DNA of 51,652 bases from Bradyrhizobium iriomotense. Its GTDB lineage: Bacteria > Pseudomonadota > Alphaproteobacteria > Rhizobiales > Xanthobacteraceae. The stretch is taken from contig NZ_BSOW01000053.1 of the NCBI RefSeq assembly GCF_030160715.1, positions 1-51,652 on the forward strand. The letters are read 5' to 3'. The notes beneath the pieces were generated by a model that saw nothing but the letters and a program-made list of their open reading frames with translations, had not been told where the DNA came from and did no database searches. Of this stretch, positions 7,257 through 16,237 are shown piece after piece; the stretch's first letter is position 1, and the number at the start of each line of letters is the position of its first letter. Both the position numbers and the translations under genes were made by a program.

Positions 7257-9575
7257 ATGGCCGAGCAAAAAATCTTTGGGTATGCCGACAAGATCTCGGT
7301 CAAGCCCGGCGACGATATCGGATTCTATGTCCATGCCGACGGCACCACAACCGTCGAGGCGCAATTGGTGCGCCTGATCCATGGCGACGCGCATCCCGCC
7401 GGGCCCGGTTATCGCGAGCAGGAGGTCGAATGCGATCTGAACGGCAACTGGACCGTTCGCAAGCAGTACACCCAGGTCGGCGCATTTCTGACGGTAGCCG
7501 ATCCCGATGGGCGCCTGGCGCTCGACGGCAGCTTCACGCTCGCGACCTTCGTCTATCCGAACAGTCCGGGCCACGGCAAACGGCAGTGCCTGATGGGGCG
7601 CTGGGATGCCTTCGGCAATCGCGGCTATGGACTGTGGCTCAATCCGGACGGGCTGCTCGAATTCGGTTACGGCGACGGCCAGGAGGTCGACTATCTCGAC
7701 GGCGAGGTGCCGCTGTTGAAGAGCAACTGGTATTTCGTCGCCGCGACCTTCGACGCAACGACGGGTGTGGCCACGCTCTATCAGGAGGGCGTCGCCAACC
7801 GCTACAACAGTCTGCTCAGCAAGGTCGCCAATGTCGACTTCCGCTCCCATGTGCGCGAGACGCTGCGCTTCCGCCCGGTCAATCCGCCCGACGTGCCGTT
7901 CATCCTCGCCGGCGCGCAGGATTTTCATTCGCTGCGCGGCCGCTTCGTCACGCAATGCCTGAACGGCAAGCTCGATCGTCCCGCCGTGTTCGACCGGGCC
8001 ATGACGCGCGAAGAGCTCGACCAGTTCAGGCAGACAGGAGCTGCGCCGGCGAGCGGGCAGGTGGCGTTCTGGGACACCTCGCTCGGTTACACCGACAAGG
8101 GTATCGGTGACCGCGTCGTTGACACCGGCCCCTACGATCTCCACGCTGAGGGCTATAACCGCCCTGTGCGCGGCCAGACCGGTTTTAACTGGAATGGTTG
8201 GGACGACTGCTATCGCCTCGCGCCTCAGCAATATGGCGGAATCGAATTTCACGACGATGCGATAATCGATTGCAAATGGGAGCTGACCAAGCGCTTGAAA
8301 GTGCCGCCCTTGCTCAGCGGCGCGTACGCCTATCGCTTGTGGGTCGGCGACGGCAAGGGTCTGCGCGAAGAATACATCGTGTTCTTCGTCCGCCCGCATC
8401 GGCCGACGGCGCCGATCCTGTTTCTGGTGCCGACCGGCAGCTATCTCGCCTATGCCAACGAGCATCTGAGCTTCGATGCCGAGATCATGCAGCCCTTGGC
8501 CGGGCAGTCGCCGATCGTCTCGCAACATGATATCGAGCTGTATGAGACCGCCGAGTTCGGGCTCTCGCTCTACGACCACCACGGCGACGGAGCAGGGGTC
8601 TGCTATAGCACCTACCGGCGTCCGATCCTGAACATGCGGCCGAAGGCGCGCATGTCCTCCATGGGCGTGACCTGGCAGTTTCCGGCCGATCTCTCGATCA
8701 TCGCCTGGCTCGAGCATATGGGGCATGCCTACGACGTCGTCACCGAGGAGGATCTTCACCGCGAAGGCGAGGCGCTGCTCAAGCCTTACCGGGTCGTCCT
8801 CAGCGGTACCCATCCGGAATACATTTCCGAGGCGATCCTCAATGCGACCGAGGACTACATCGCCGGCGGAGGCCGCTTCATCTATCTCGGCGGCAACGGC
8901 TATTACTGGAACGTCGGCTATCATCGCGACGATCCCTGGTGCATGGAGGTGCGCAAGCTCAATTCCGGCATGCGGGCTTGGCAGGCGCGCCCGGGAGAAT
9001 ATTATCTCGCCACCACCGGGCAGAAGAGCGGGCTGTGGAAGGATCTTGGGCGTCCGCCGCAAAAGGTGCTCGGCGTCGGTTTTATCTCGGAAGGCTTCGA
9101 CTCCTCGCGCCCGTTCCGCCGCATGCCCGACGGCTGGCATCGCCGCGCCGACTGGATGTTCAAGGGGATCGAGGGCGAGATCATCGGCGATTTCGGTCTC
9201 GCTCATGGTGCGGCGGGCGGGCTGGAGATCGACCGCTACGACCTCGCGCTTGGCACCCCGCCGCATTCGCTTATCGTGGCCTCGTCGGGCGGGCACAGCG
9301 ACAACTACCAGACTGTGGTCGAGGAGATCCTGTATCCCTATCCCGGATTGTCGGGCTCGCATGACTACCGCGTGCGCGCCGACATGGTCTACTTCACTGC
9401 ACCTAACAACGGCGCCGTGTTCTCAACCGGTTCGATCGCCTTCAGCCAGTCGCTGCCGTACAATAATTTCGACAACAACGTATCCAAGCTGCTCGACAAC
9501 ATCGTGTCCGCCTTCGCCAGCGAAGGTCGGCTGCCAGGTTGGGCATGGACAGCAGAAGAGAAGCAGTGGCGGTAA
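7257..9575 (+). CDS. dmfA2: N,N-dimethylformamidase large (beta) subunit
   Basis: This 772-residue cytosolic enzyme is predicted to hydrolyse DMF (or a related amide) to dimethylamine and formate. Residues 60-260 form a LamG-like lectin domain (SFTLATFVYP, WYFVAATFDATTG); the rest is the catalytic amidohydrolase-like domain. The mononuclear-iron ligands I recall for Paracoccus DMFase fall at nearly identical positions: Tyr399 (SYLAY), Tyr439 (LYDHHGDG), Glu521 with His519 (THPEY), Asn547 and Glu657. The length matches the family (about 760). There is no signal peptide. It is last in the transporter operon, just after the fusion that appears to supply its small subunit. Confidence 0.9.
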   Translation: MAEQKIFGYADKISVKPGDDIGFYVHADGTTTVEAQLVRLIHGDAHPAGPGYREQEVECDLNGNWTVRKQYTQVGAFLTVADPDGRLALDGSFTLATFVYPNSPGHGKRQCLMGRWDAFGNRGYGLWLNPDGLLEFGYGDGQEVDYLDGEVPLLKSNWYFVAATFDATTGVATLYQEGVANRYNSLLSKVANVDFRSHVRETLRFRPVNPPDVPFILAGAQDFHSLRGRFVTQCLNGKLDRPAVFDRAMTREELDQFRQTGAAPASGQVAFWDTSLGYTDKGIGDRVVDTGPYDLHAEGYNRPVRGQTGFNWNGWDDCYRLAPQQYGGIEFHDDAIIDCKWELTKRLKVPPLLSGAYAYRLWVGDGKGLREEYIVFFVRPHRPTAPILFLVPTGSYLAYANEHLSFDAEIMQPLAGQSPIVSQHDIELYETAEFGLSLYDHHGDGAGVCYSTYRRPILNMRPKARMSSMGVTWQFPADLSIIAWLEHMGHAYDVVTEEDLHREGEALLKPYRVVLSGTHPEYISEAILNATEDYIAGGGRFIYLGGNGYYWNVGYHRDDPWCMEVRKLNSGMRAWQARPGEYYLATTGQKSGLWKDLGRPPQKVLGVGFISEGFDSSRPFRRMPDGWHRRADWMFKGIEGEIIGDFGLAHGAAGGLEIDRYDLALGTPPHSLIVASSGGHSDNYQTVVEEILYPYPGLSGSHDYRVRADMVYFTAPNNGAVFSTGSIAFSQSLPYNNFDNNVSKLLDNIVSAFASEGRLPGWAWTAEEKQWR

Positions 9576-9688
9576 ACAAAGACTTCGAAATGAGCGGATG
9601 GCCGACTTTCTGTCTTTGTCCCGTTCGGGCCCGTTCCCGTACATATAACGGGGGAGATTCAGAATGGAGTTGCTCCTAGTTGCTCCAA

Positions 9689-9797
9689 ACTAGCTCAAAT
9701 TGGCCCATGATGGATTGGAGAGAGAGTTCAATATTTTCAGTTGGTTAGAAGGCGGGGTGTGCACGACGTGTGCACCGGGAGATCAAGAAAAATCTCA
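9689..9797 (+). repeat. Dispersed module-boundary repeat, copy 2 of 4
   Basis: It contains ATGATGGATTGG, GAGAGAGTTCA, TTGGTTAGAAGG and the 20-base core ending GTGTGCACC, then GGGAGATCAAGAAAAAT. It lies about 110 bases after the DMFase stop and before the BMC locus. The sequence that follows (about 9870-10010) is also shared with copy 4. Confidence 0.85.
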
Positions 9798-9869
9798 TCA
9801 CAGCTAGTTTAAGCCGGCGTTCTGAGCTGGGGCGGTCCGCATTCGGCTGAGGCATGTGACGACCAAAAT

Positions 9870-10010
9870 TTCGAGGGTGAGGAGAGTGCTGATCAGCAAC
9901 CTCAGTCTCGGAGACGGAAAGTGTCACTCCTTCGCCGCGCATTCGCGCGGCTCCGCTGGTCCAGTTGAGAACGAATAGGTCTTGGAGTGTGGGTTGGTAG
10001 CGCTCCCCCG
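9870..10010 (+). repeat. Extended homology shared with the region after repeat copy 4
   Basis: The stretch contains GTGTCACTCC, CATTCGCGC, GAGAACGAA and GTGTGGGTTGGTA followed by CGCTCCCC. The same words in the same order occur at about 45021-45173 downstream of copy 4. The homologous unit is therefore near 300 bases in these two copies and has diverged appreciably. Confidence 0.65.
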
Positions 10011-10125
10011 CTACTTCGATGCTCAGATCGGGAGTAAGTTGGCGCAGTTGGGACAGCGACTTGGCAACGAGACGGCCAGGAAATTGGCAAACGAGTTCTT
10101 CGCTAATTTCGCGCGAGCGCTCTAG
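10003..10125 (+). pseudogene. coxG: 3' remnant of a CoxG-like gene
   Basis: The frame ending at the TAG at 10123 encodes YFDAQIGSKLAQLGQRLGNE then TARKLANEFFANFARAL. This matches the C-terminal helix of CoxG/SRPBCC (carbon monoxide dehydrogenase subunit G) proteins (AQxGGKLAQLGSRL...ADxFFxxF). The rest of the gene is missing and is replaced upstream by repeat sequence. The remnant overlaps the 3' end of the convergent regulator by a few bases. Confidence 0.65.
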
Positions 10126-12335
10126 GTAATCAGATCGTTCATCCGCAGCGCCAGGTAGAGAAGTACGCGCTGTTCGTGCGCGGCAAGCCGAAGGCCCGTT
10201 AATCGTTCGATTTTATCGAGACGATAGGCGATAGTTTTCTGGTGGGCGCGCAATTCCTTTGCCGCTGCCTGCTGCGAACAGTTGCACGAGAAAAATGTCC
10301 GTAACGTTTGCAAGAGAACTTCGCGTTGTGGACTTTTCTCCTCCAGTAACTTTCCCAAGGTCTCATTTACAAACTCGTGAAAGTCGGCGCCATCACGAAT
10401 ACCCATTAGAAGCCCAGCGATTCCTACATCGTCGAAATCGACAACTGTAGCCTTCCGACTTTGGCGAGCGACGTCCAGCGCAATGTGAGCATCCTTCCAT
10501 GCTCCTGGCATGAGCATAGGATCGGAGCAGGAGCGACTTAGTCCGACATATGCAACCAAGCCGGGGACCCGCCGCGTGATTTCGGCCATGAGGCTCTCTG
10601 CAAAATCACGCACCCGGACGTCGCGAGTGGAGACCACGAGAGCAAGTTCATTTCCGCGAAGTCCCGATAGTCTCACGATGCGTCGTGCCGGCAAACAATC
10701 CGGGGCCTCGGCGACAGATCGACGACGCCCTTCGATTTCTCCGCCGGTAAGCAAGCCTGATTTGCCAGGTTTGTCGATTCCGTCGACGTGACAAACCACG
10801 ACACAATATTCACCCGGAATTTCTGCATTCAGCTCCTGTGCCCGCTGGAGCGCAAGCTGGCGCAGGTGGTCTGGACCCTCCAGCAGGTCCCAGGTAAGCA
10901 TTGCGAGCTTATCGCTGAGAGCGCGGGCGGCTGCTCGCTCCTTCGTCTGGTGGAGTGCAGCGGTTACGCATAGCTCGGTGATGGCGAGTTGGGCGCTCTC
11001 GTTTTCGATTTCTGGATTGATTAAGACGGCCCAACCCAACTGCTCGGATCCCGCAGTTATGCTTTGGAAGGCGAAATGGAGCGGACCTTTCGAGAGCGTC
11101 CTATACCGGGTTTCGGGCCCCGTGCTTTGCGAGATGCCAACACGGATCGCATGGAGGATGCTGTCGGCATCCGGAATTTCGGGGTGGCATGCCTTCACAT
11201 CCAGATGCTTGTCTAAGATAAGAACCGGAGACCGCATATGCTCATGTGCCTGCCGGGCGATCTCCGAAAGAGTGCCGCCGTTGAGCAACGTTGATATCAG
11301 GCTCTCCTGCAGGTCTGCCGATTTGCGGATAACGTCGTATCGTCGCTGCAGCTCCTCGTGCGTCTCCTTTAGTTTCTCGGCGGCCAGTTCTCGCGCCTCA
11401 AGAAGAGCCGCGTTTTCGATGGCAATGGAGGCGAGATCGGCGAGGGTGGCGAACTCGGCGCTATGCTGCGGCGTGAACGTGGATGGCTTGCGCCGCCAAA
11501 CCTCGAGAACGCCAATCACCTGGTCCTGGGACATGAGCGGCACCGCGAGAGCGGAACGAACACGCTCGGCTCGCGCAAGGTTCATGAAGTCTCGGCTGAT
11601 GATCTCGCTTTGAATGTAGTCTTCGATCGAACAGGGTTGACGCGTTTCGAGAACGCGTCCGCCGACGCCCTGTCCAGCTTTCATGCGAAGGGAAGCAGTC
11701 TCGGCCGCCAGATTGCCGGTACAACGCTTCATCACCAGGGCGTCGTCCTCCAGCAGCATGATGCCGCAGATGTCGGCTGACAGACGCGCCTTCGCCTCGT
11801 GAGTGATCTGGAGGAATATCTCCTGCAGATTGCGGCTCTTGAGGATTTTATTCGCCACGCGCTGGAACACGCGGATTGCATCGAGCTTGTCAGGATTGCC
11901 GCTTTGGCTCTCGCTCGATGCGATCGCAAGTCTGAAGACGTTGGATAGGGTCGCAGCTCGGTCGCATAGCGCGCCGGAATCGTTCATCCCCTCGACGAGG
12001 AGAGCGACACTGCCGTCCCGAACCGGTACGAAGATGGTGTCCTCGAACTGCATAGTCTCGGAGAAGACATCGGGAAGGCGTTCTATCAGCGCCTCGTCGG
12101 CACCATCGTTAAGCTTTTCCCATTCCCGCCATCCGCCGGCCGAACGGACGAGAAGCCGGACATCGCGGGCTGCAAGCAAATTCCGGAACAGGATGCGAGC
12201 CTCCGCGAAAAGAGCCTGTGGCCCTCGGTCGGCAGCGTTGGCCAGTGAGGCGATTGCGTTCCTCAGCACCTCGGTGGCGAGGTGGGGATGATCATTTGGC
12301 GTCTCTCGCGGCGCCAGTAGCGCGGTCCCACTCAT
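10122..12335 (-). CDS. GAF-domain, PucR/CdaR-type transcriptional regulator
   Basis: This 737-residue cytosolic protein contains a GAF domain (about residues 165-310, AKARLSADICGIMLLEDDALVMK and SALAVPLMSQDQVIGVLEVW), a short coiled coil, and a long linker. It ends in a PucR-type helix-turn-helix (CSQQAAAKELRAHQKTIAYRLDKIERLTG). PucR-type activators commonly accompany catabolic and BMC loci, so this is probably the pathway-specific regulator of the adjacent microcompartment genes. It is separated from the alcohol dehydrogenase gene by about 147 bases in the same orientation. Confidence 0.85.
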   Translation of the reverse strand: MSGTALLAPRETPNDHPHLATEVLRNAIASLANAADRGPQALFAEARILFRNLLAARDVRLLVRSAGGWREWEKLNDGADEALIERLPDVFSETMQFEDTIFVPVRDGSVALLVEGMNDSGALCDRAATLSNVFRLAIASSESQSGNPDKLDAIRVFQRVANKILKSRNLQEIFLQITHEAKARLSADICGIMLLEDDALVMKRCTGNLAAETASLRMKAGQGVGGRVLETRQPCSIEDYIQSEIISRDFMNLARAERVRSALAVPLMSQDQVIGVLEVWRRKPSTFTPQHSAEFATLADLASIAIENAALLEARELAAEKLKETHEELQRRYDVIRKSADLQESLISTLLNGGTLSEIARQAHEHMRSPVLILDKHLDVKACHPEIPDADSILHAIRVGISQSTGPETRYRTLSKGPLHFAFQSITAGSEQLGWAVLINPEIENESAQLAITELCVTAALHQTKERAAARALSDKLAMLTWDLLEGPDHLRQLALQRAQELNAEIPGEYCVVVCHVDGIDKPGKSGLLTGGEIEGRRRSVAEAPDCLPARRIVRLSGLRGNELALVVSTRDVRVRDFAESLMAEITRRVPGLVAYVGLSRSCSDPMLMPGAWKDAHIALDVARQSRKATVVDFDDVGIAGLLMGIRDGADFHEFVNETLGKLLEEKSPQREVLLQTLRTFFSCNCSQQAAAKELRAHQKTIAYRLDKIERLTGLRLAAHEQRVLLYLALRMNDLIT

Positions 12336-12482
12336 CGAGCTTCCTCCTGCGCGGCCGAAGTTCTGACACTGCTTCGTTCGTCGTTAGCGCGAACGTTCTT
12401 GTGCGGTGCGATAAAGCCGTCGCTCGGCTAAGAGCTTGCTCTGCCTAGTTTAAATTGGCAACCTCTGACGAGAGACCATCGA

Positions 12483-13526
12483 TTACATCCGAGGGTCGAT
12501 GACCGCCTTCATGACTCTCTGAGCCCTGAGATCTGCGTAGGCTCGCGGGGCGGCGGCGAACCCGATCCTGCAGTCGACCACCACCGTCGGATCGAGAGCG
12601 CCCGTCATGATGAGGGAGAGGAGCCGCGGACGGAGACGGATCGAATCCCCAATGGCGAAGCCCAGTGTCAATTCGTTGGCAAAGCTCTTCGCCAGAGGGA
12701 AAGGCCAACTCTCCGCTGCGTGAGCTCCTACGGAAATGATGCGGCCCCGCCTTCGCACGAGATCGAACGCGGCCGTCAGAGCGGTTGCGCCACCAACAGC
12801 TTCGATGACGACATCGACACCTTCGCCGTCAGTCAGACGGTTCACCAGGGCGCGGGCCTCCTCCGGCGAAGCGGAGAGGCCGCCGTTGGCGCGGGCGAAA
12901 GCGCGGCGGGCTTCGCTCGGCTCGACGACGATGATGGCACCGGCGCCTGCGGCTTGCGCCGACAGGCTCGCAAGCTGACCGACCGTTCCGCCGCCAATGA
13001 CTGCGACGATTTCTCCTGGCAGGAGGGCGCTACGCTCCACGGCGGCCCAGCCCGTCGCCAGATTGTCCCCAAGCAGGATCGCGGCTTCATCGGTGCAGCC
13101 CGCGGGTATCGGTCCAAGCGTCGTATCGGCGTGGGGGACCCGCACGATTTCTGCCTGCGCGCCGGGTAGGGGCGGTCCGAAGGACGTGCCCGTACCAAAA
13201 AAGGCTCTCTCCGCGCACTCCCAATGGTCGCCTCGGCCGCAACAGCGGCAATGGCCGCAAGCGGTGAAGTCGGATGCCATGACCTTGTCGCCGACCTTGA
13301 ACCGGACAACCGCGCTGCCAACGGCCATGACCTCGCCTGCGAACTCGTGGCCGATGATCGCGCCCGGCTGGATGCCTGGAAATTCCCCCGTAATAACGTG
13401 CAGATCCGTTCCGCAAATGCCAGCCAGTGCGACACGGACCAAGGCGTCTCGCGGCCCCTCGAGCTGGGGAGGGGGGACATCCGCGACTGCGACGGTTCCC
13501 GGTCCTTGGTAGACGATTGCGCGCAT
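12483..13526 (-). CDS. Zinc-dependent alcohol dehydrogenase (MDR family)
   Basis: This 347-residue MDR enzyme has catalytic-zinc motifs GICGTDLH and GHEFAG, a structural-zinc cluster (CGHCRCCGRGDHWEC) and a Rossmann nucleotide site (VIGGGTVGQLA). It starts with the ATG at 13526, just after the malate-dehydrogenase-like gene. In a metabolosome an alcohol dehydrogenase recycles NADH by reducing aldehyde, or oxidises the incoming alcohol. Which direction applies here is not determined by the sequence. Confidence 0.87.
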   Translation of the reverse strand: MRAIVYQGPGTVAVADVPPPQLEGPRDALVRVALAGICGTDLHVITGEFPGIQPGAIIGHEFAGEVMAVGSAVVRFKVGDKVMASDFTACGHCRCCGRGDHWECAERAFFGTGTSFGPPLPGAQAEIVRVPHADTTLGPIPAGCTDEAAILLGDNLATGWAAVERSALLPGEIVAVIGGGTVGQLASLSAQAAGAGAIIVVEPSEARRAFARANGGLSASPEEARALVNRLTDGEGVDVVIEAVGGATALTAAFDLVRRRGRIISVGAHAAESWPFPLAKSFANELTLGFAIGDSIRLRPRLLSLIMTGALDPTVVVDCRIGFAAAPRAYADLRAQRVMKAVIDPRM

Positions 13527-13527
13527 A

Positions 13528-14781
13528 TCATCCCAATTCGGAAATGCGTTTGGCAATGCTTCGGGCAGCTTCCGCGAGCGCTGCCTGTTCCTCGGGCCGC
13601 AGCGGCAGCTTGACGATTTCCTTGACACCGTCAGCGTCCAGCCGGACCGGGAGACCAATGCGCGTGTCTTCGACGCTGTAAGCGCCGCCCGATTGTACGC
13701 AAGCGGCGATCAGGTCGCTGCCGCCCCTCACCATGGCCGCAACCATGGAGGCCGCCGACTCGGCCGGCGAGAAATAGGCGCTTCCCTTCTGGAGGAGCTT
13801 GACGACTTCCGCGCCGGAATCTCGTGCGCGTTCGACGATGGTGGCAAGACGATCCCTTGGGATCAACTCCTCGATCGGACGCCCGTTCGCCTTGGCGAGG
13901 CTCAGCGGGATGACCATTTCGGCACCGTGACTGCCGAGCGCGATCGCATCGACATCCTGCGGTCGTGCGACCCCCTCGAGCGCTATCAGCGAGCAGAACC
14001 GCGCACTATCGAGTACTCCCGCCATCCCGATGACCCTGTTGGACGCAAATCCCGTCCGCCTAGCCATCAGGTGGGTCATTTCCTCGAGCGGGTTGGTCAC
14101 CACGACCACCACCGATTTGGGGGCGTAGCGACGGATCCCGTCGGCAACGCCTCCCACGATCTCCGCGTTTACGCCGGTCAGGTCAGTCCGGCTCATGCCG
14201 GGTTGACGCGGGCGTCCGGCCGTCATGACGACGTAGCTCGCTCCATCGAGCGCCGAGAGATCGGCGCTCCCTTCGATCCTGGTCATAAATCCGCGTAGCG
14301 GGGCGCTATGCCACATGTCGAGCGCAAGCCCGGCCGCAAGTCCCGGAATAATGTCGATGAGCGCGACTCGCGAGAAAAGGGAGGTTTCCGCCAGGCGGAG
14401 AGCCGTCATGGCACCGACGTGGCCGGCCCCGATCACCGCGACCCGAGTTCGATCTTCGCGAGTTGCAGCGTCCAGTTCTCCCCGAACCCGCATCTGCGTG
14501 GGGACCGGCGCCCCTCGCCGATAAAGGGCTCCGGACAACGCTCCCGGCTGAACCCAGCCGATACTCGTCGACGATTTGGCCATGGGTGCAGGTTTGGCCG
14601 GTGGTTGAGCACCTGGCCGCACGGGAGGGGCCGCTGCCGCCTCTTTCGTGGGGCCGGTCCGCTCGATCCGGATGTTCAACTCCTTGGCGCGATCCGCTGC
14701 CAATGGTGTGAGGATGTCTCTCGCGGCAATGACCAGGAAACCGTTCGCGCCTTCTACGTCCGCAACGGAGATCACGCTCAT
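13528..14781 (-). CDS. Malate/lactate-dehydrogenase-like enzyme with EutQ-like N-terminal BMC segment
   Basis: This 417-residue protein has two parts. Residues 1-43 (VISVADVEGANGFLVIAARD then ILTPLAADRAKELNI) match the short motif at the N-terminus of EutQ and some other BMC-associated proteins. An Ala/Pro-rich linker follows to about residue 105. The rest is an NAD-dependent malate dehydrogenase fold: VIGAGHVGAM, TAGRPRQPGMSRTDL, VTNPLEEMTHL, GMAGVLDSARF and catalytic His285. In most malate dehydrogenases the motif after LGG is HGD; here it is SHGAEM, so the Asp is replaced. The tail suggests lumen targeting and NADH recycling inside the shell. Overlaps the BMC-T stop by four bases. Confidence 0.85.
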   Translation of the reverse strand: MSVISVADVEGANGFLVIAARDILTPLAADRAKELNIRIERTGPTKEAAAAPPVRPGAQPPAKPAPMAKSSTSIGWVQPGALSGALYRRGAPVPTQMRVRGELDAATREDRTRVAVIGAGHVGAMTALRLAETSLFSRVALIDIIPGLAAGLALDMWHSAPLRGFMTRIEGSADLSALDGASYVVMTAGRPRQPGMSRTDLTGVNAEIVGGVADGIRRYAPKSVVVVVTNPLEEMTHLMARRTGFASNRVIGMAGVLDSARFCSLIALEGVARPQDVDAIALGSHGAEMVIPLSLAKANGRPIEELIPRDRLATIVERARDSGAEVVKLLQKGSAYFSPAESAASMVAAMVRGGSDLIAACVQSGGAYSVEDTRIGLPVRLDADGVKEIVKLPLRPEEQAALAEAARSIAKRISELG

Positions 14782-15395
14782 GTCTTGCCTCCCAACTCCT
14801 CGAGCGAGGCGACGGCGGCCTTGGCGGCGGATTCGACCTCGCTTTCGGTGCCGGAAATGAACAGGCGACCAAACCGGCCGACGGCACGCACCTCGATCAG
14901 GCTGATGTTAGCTGCCTTTTCCGCCTCGTTGCCAGCAAGCGTCACGTAGGCGGCGGGCGTTGCTTCGAGTACGAAGAGGCTGGATTTCGGCAGGAGGAGA
15001 TTGCCCTTTCGCCATTTGTTGATGAGCTGCGCCTGATAGGGGTTTACGTTGGTGACGAATTGCGAAGACGCGATCGTCGGTCGGACACGGTCTTCCTCCT
15101 TGAGCCCGAGATAGTCGAGTACGGCCTCGCCGGCCGCCAACACCTCCGATTGCGTTCGGGAGTGAATTTCGAGAAGGCCGAATTCCCGTTCGATGATCTG
15201 CAGGGCGGGGCGGACGTCGGCCGCCTTCAATGCGATGTCTGCGCATCGGAAGATCTCGTTTCCGGGCGCGACTTCGATGAAAAGCTCCGACATACCGGCG
15301 ACCGGCACGTCGCCTTGACAGGTGGAGGCGACATGCGCAGCGGCCTGAGGCTGCATGCTGTCGATGAAGGCGTATGTGCGCAGTTGAAAATCCAT
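14778..15395 (-). CDS. Microcompartment trimeric shell protein (BMC-T, two BMC domains)
   Basis: The 205 residues contain two tandem BMC folds. The first (about 1-100) includes DVPVAGMSELFIEVAPGNEIFRCADIALK, and the second (about 110-205) includes FVLEATPAAYVTLAGNEAEKAANI then GRLFISGTESEVESAAKAA. The length fits tandem-domain trimers rather than hexamers (about 95). BMC-T proteins form larger, sometimes gated, pores for bulky substrates or cofactors. Confidence 0.88.
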   Translation of the reverse strand: MDFQLRTYAFIDSMQPQAAAHVASTCQGDVPVAGMSELFIEVAPGNEIFRCADIALKAADVRPALQIIEREFGLLEIHSRTQSEVLAAGEAVLDYLGLKEEDRVRPTIASSQFVTNVNPYQAQLINKWRKGNLLLPKSSLFVLEATPAAYVTLAGNEAEKAANISLIEVRAVGRFGRLFISGTESEVESAAKAAVASLEELGGKT

Positions 15396-15401
15396 GGGGG
15401 A

Positions 15402-16235
15402 TCAGCTCATTGCGATTCCGAAGGGAGTTACGAGTTCCGAGTGCGGGTAGGCGCAGGTCCGAATTCCGCCAAAGCCGGCAACGATCAATGCCGCATGAGG
15501 AACTCGGACAGCGCCACCAACGAGATGGATGGATTGAACGGCATAGTCTCCGATCTGGCGAAGAATGGAGCTCGCGATCCGCTCGATTCCCGGACGAAGG
15601 ATATGGGAGTAATCCTGGTCGCCTCGACGCTTCCGCTCCTCGGCTTCCTCGACGGAAATCCCAAGCGCGCCGGCGAGGATCAGGTCCAAATGGTGCCCGC
15701 CGCCCGGCTGATCGTCGATAGCCACGATGATGCCGTTGACAACGATGCCGACGCCCGTCGAGCCGCCGCCGACGTCGACGATGGCGCCGTCCTTGAGTCG
15801 AAGCAGGGCCTGCGCTGCGGACACCTCGTCCCCCAGATGGCGACAAGTAATGCCGGCGTTTTCCAGGACATAGCGACAAGCTCTCGCCTCGGCTTCGGGG
15901 ACGCCTGGAGGAAATGCCGTCGCAGCCGATGAAATCTCGCTTCCCAACGCTGAGGTTGCCGTGTTCTTGAGCCGTTCGACGGCGGCAACCGCATCTCCGA
16001 AATTGACGACGACGCCGTCGCGGACGGCTTGGCAGGGAAGGCTATCCCAATAGACGGGATGTCCTTGGCCATCGACGGCCGTCAGAACGATCGTTGCTGT
16101 CCCGAGATCCACACCGAATGATATCGACGAGTCCGACGAGCAAGCCGGGTTGCGAAAGGTCGCTGCGGCCACTTCGAGGAACTCGGTCGCCTTCGGGCTG
16201 ACAGCGGGCTGAGGAAGCTTCGTGCGTGCCAGCAT
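15402..16235 (-). CDS. EutJ-like ASKHA-fold protein
   Basis: This 277-residue protein has actin/Hsp70-type phosphate motifs: GVDLGTATIVLTAVD (phosphate 1), IVDVGGGSTGVGIV (phosphate 2) and LVGGAVRVP (adenosine). This is the EutJ family found in ethanolamine and other BMC loci, thought to act as a chaperone or reactivation factor for cargo. The ATG at 16235 was chosen because it lies two bases from the upstream stop. Its target here is unknown. Confidence 0.87.
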   Translation of the reverse strand: MLARTKLPQPAVSPKATEFLEVAAATFRNPACSSDSSISFGVDLGTATIVLTAVDGQGHPVYWDSLPCQAVRDGVVVNFGDAVAAVERLKNTATSALGSEISSAATAFPPGVPEAEARACRYVLENAGITCRHLGDEVSAAQALLRLKDGAIVDVGGGSTGVGIVVNGIIVAIDDQPGGGHHLDLILAGALGISVEEAEERKRRGDQDYSHILRPGIERIASSILRQIGDYAVQSIHLVGGAVRVPHAALIVAGFGGIRTCAYPHSELVTPFGIAMS

Positions 16236-16237
16236 GC

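Noticed and set aside
7230..9362. 710-residue open frame on the minus strand
   Set aside because: Shadow of the DMFase gene in a high-GC region; no domain pattern, while the plus frame matches DMFase throughout.
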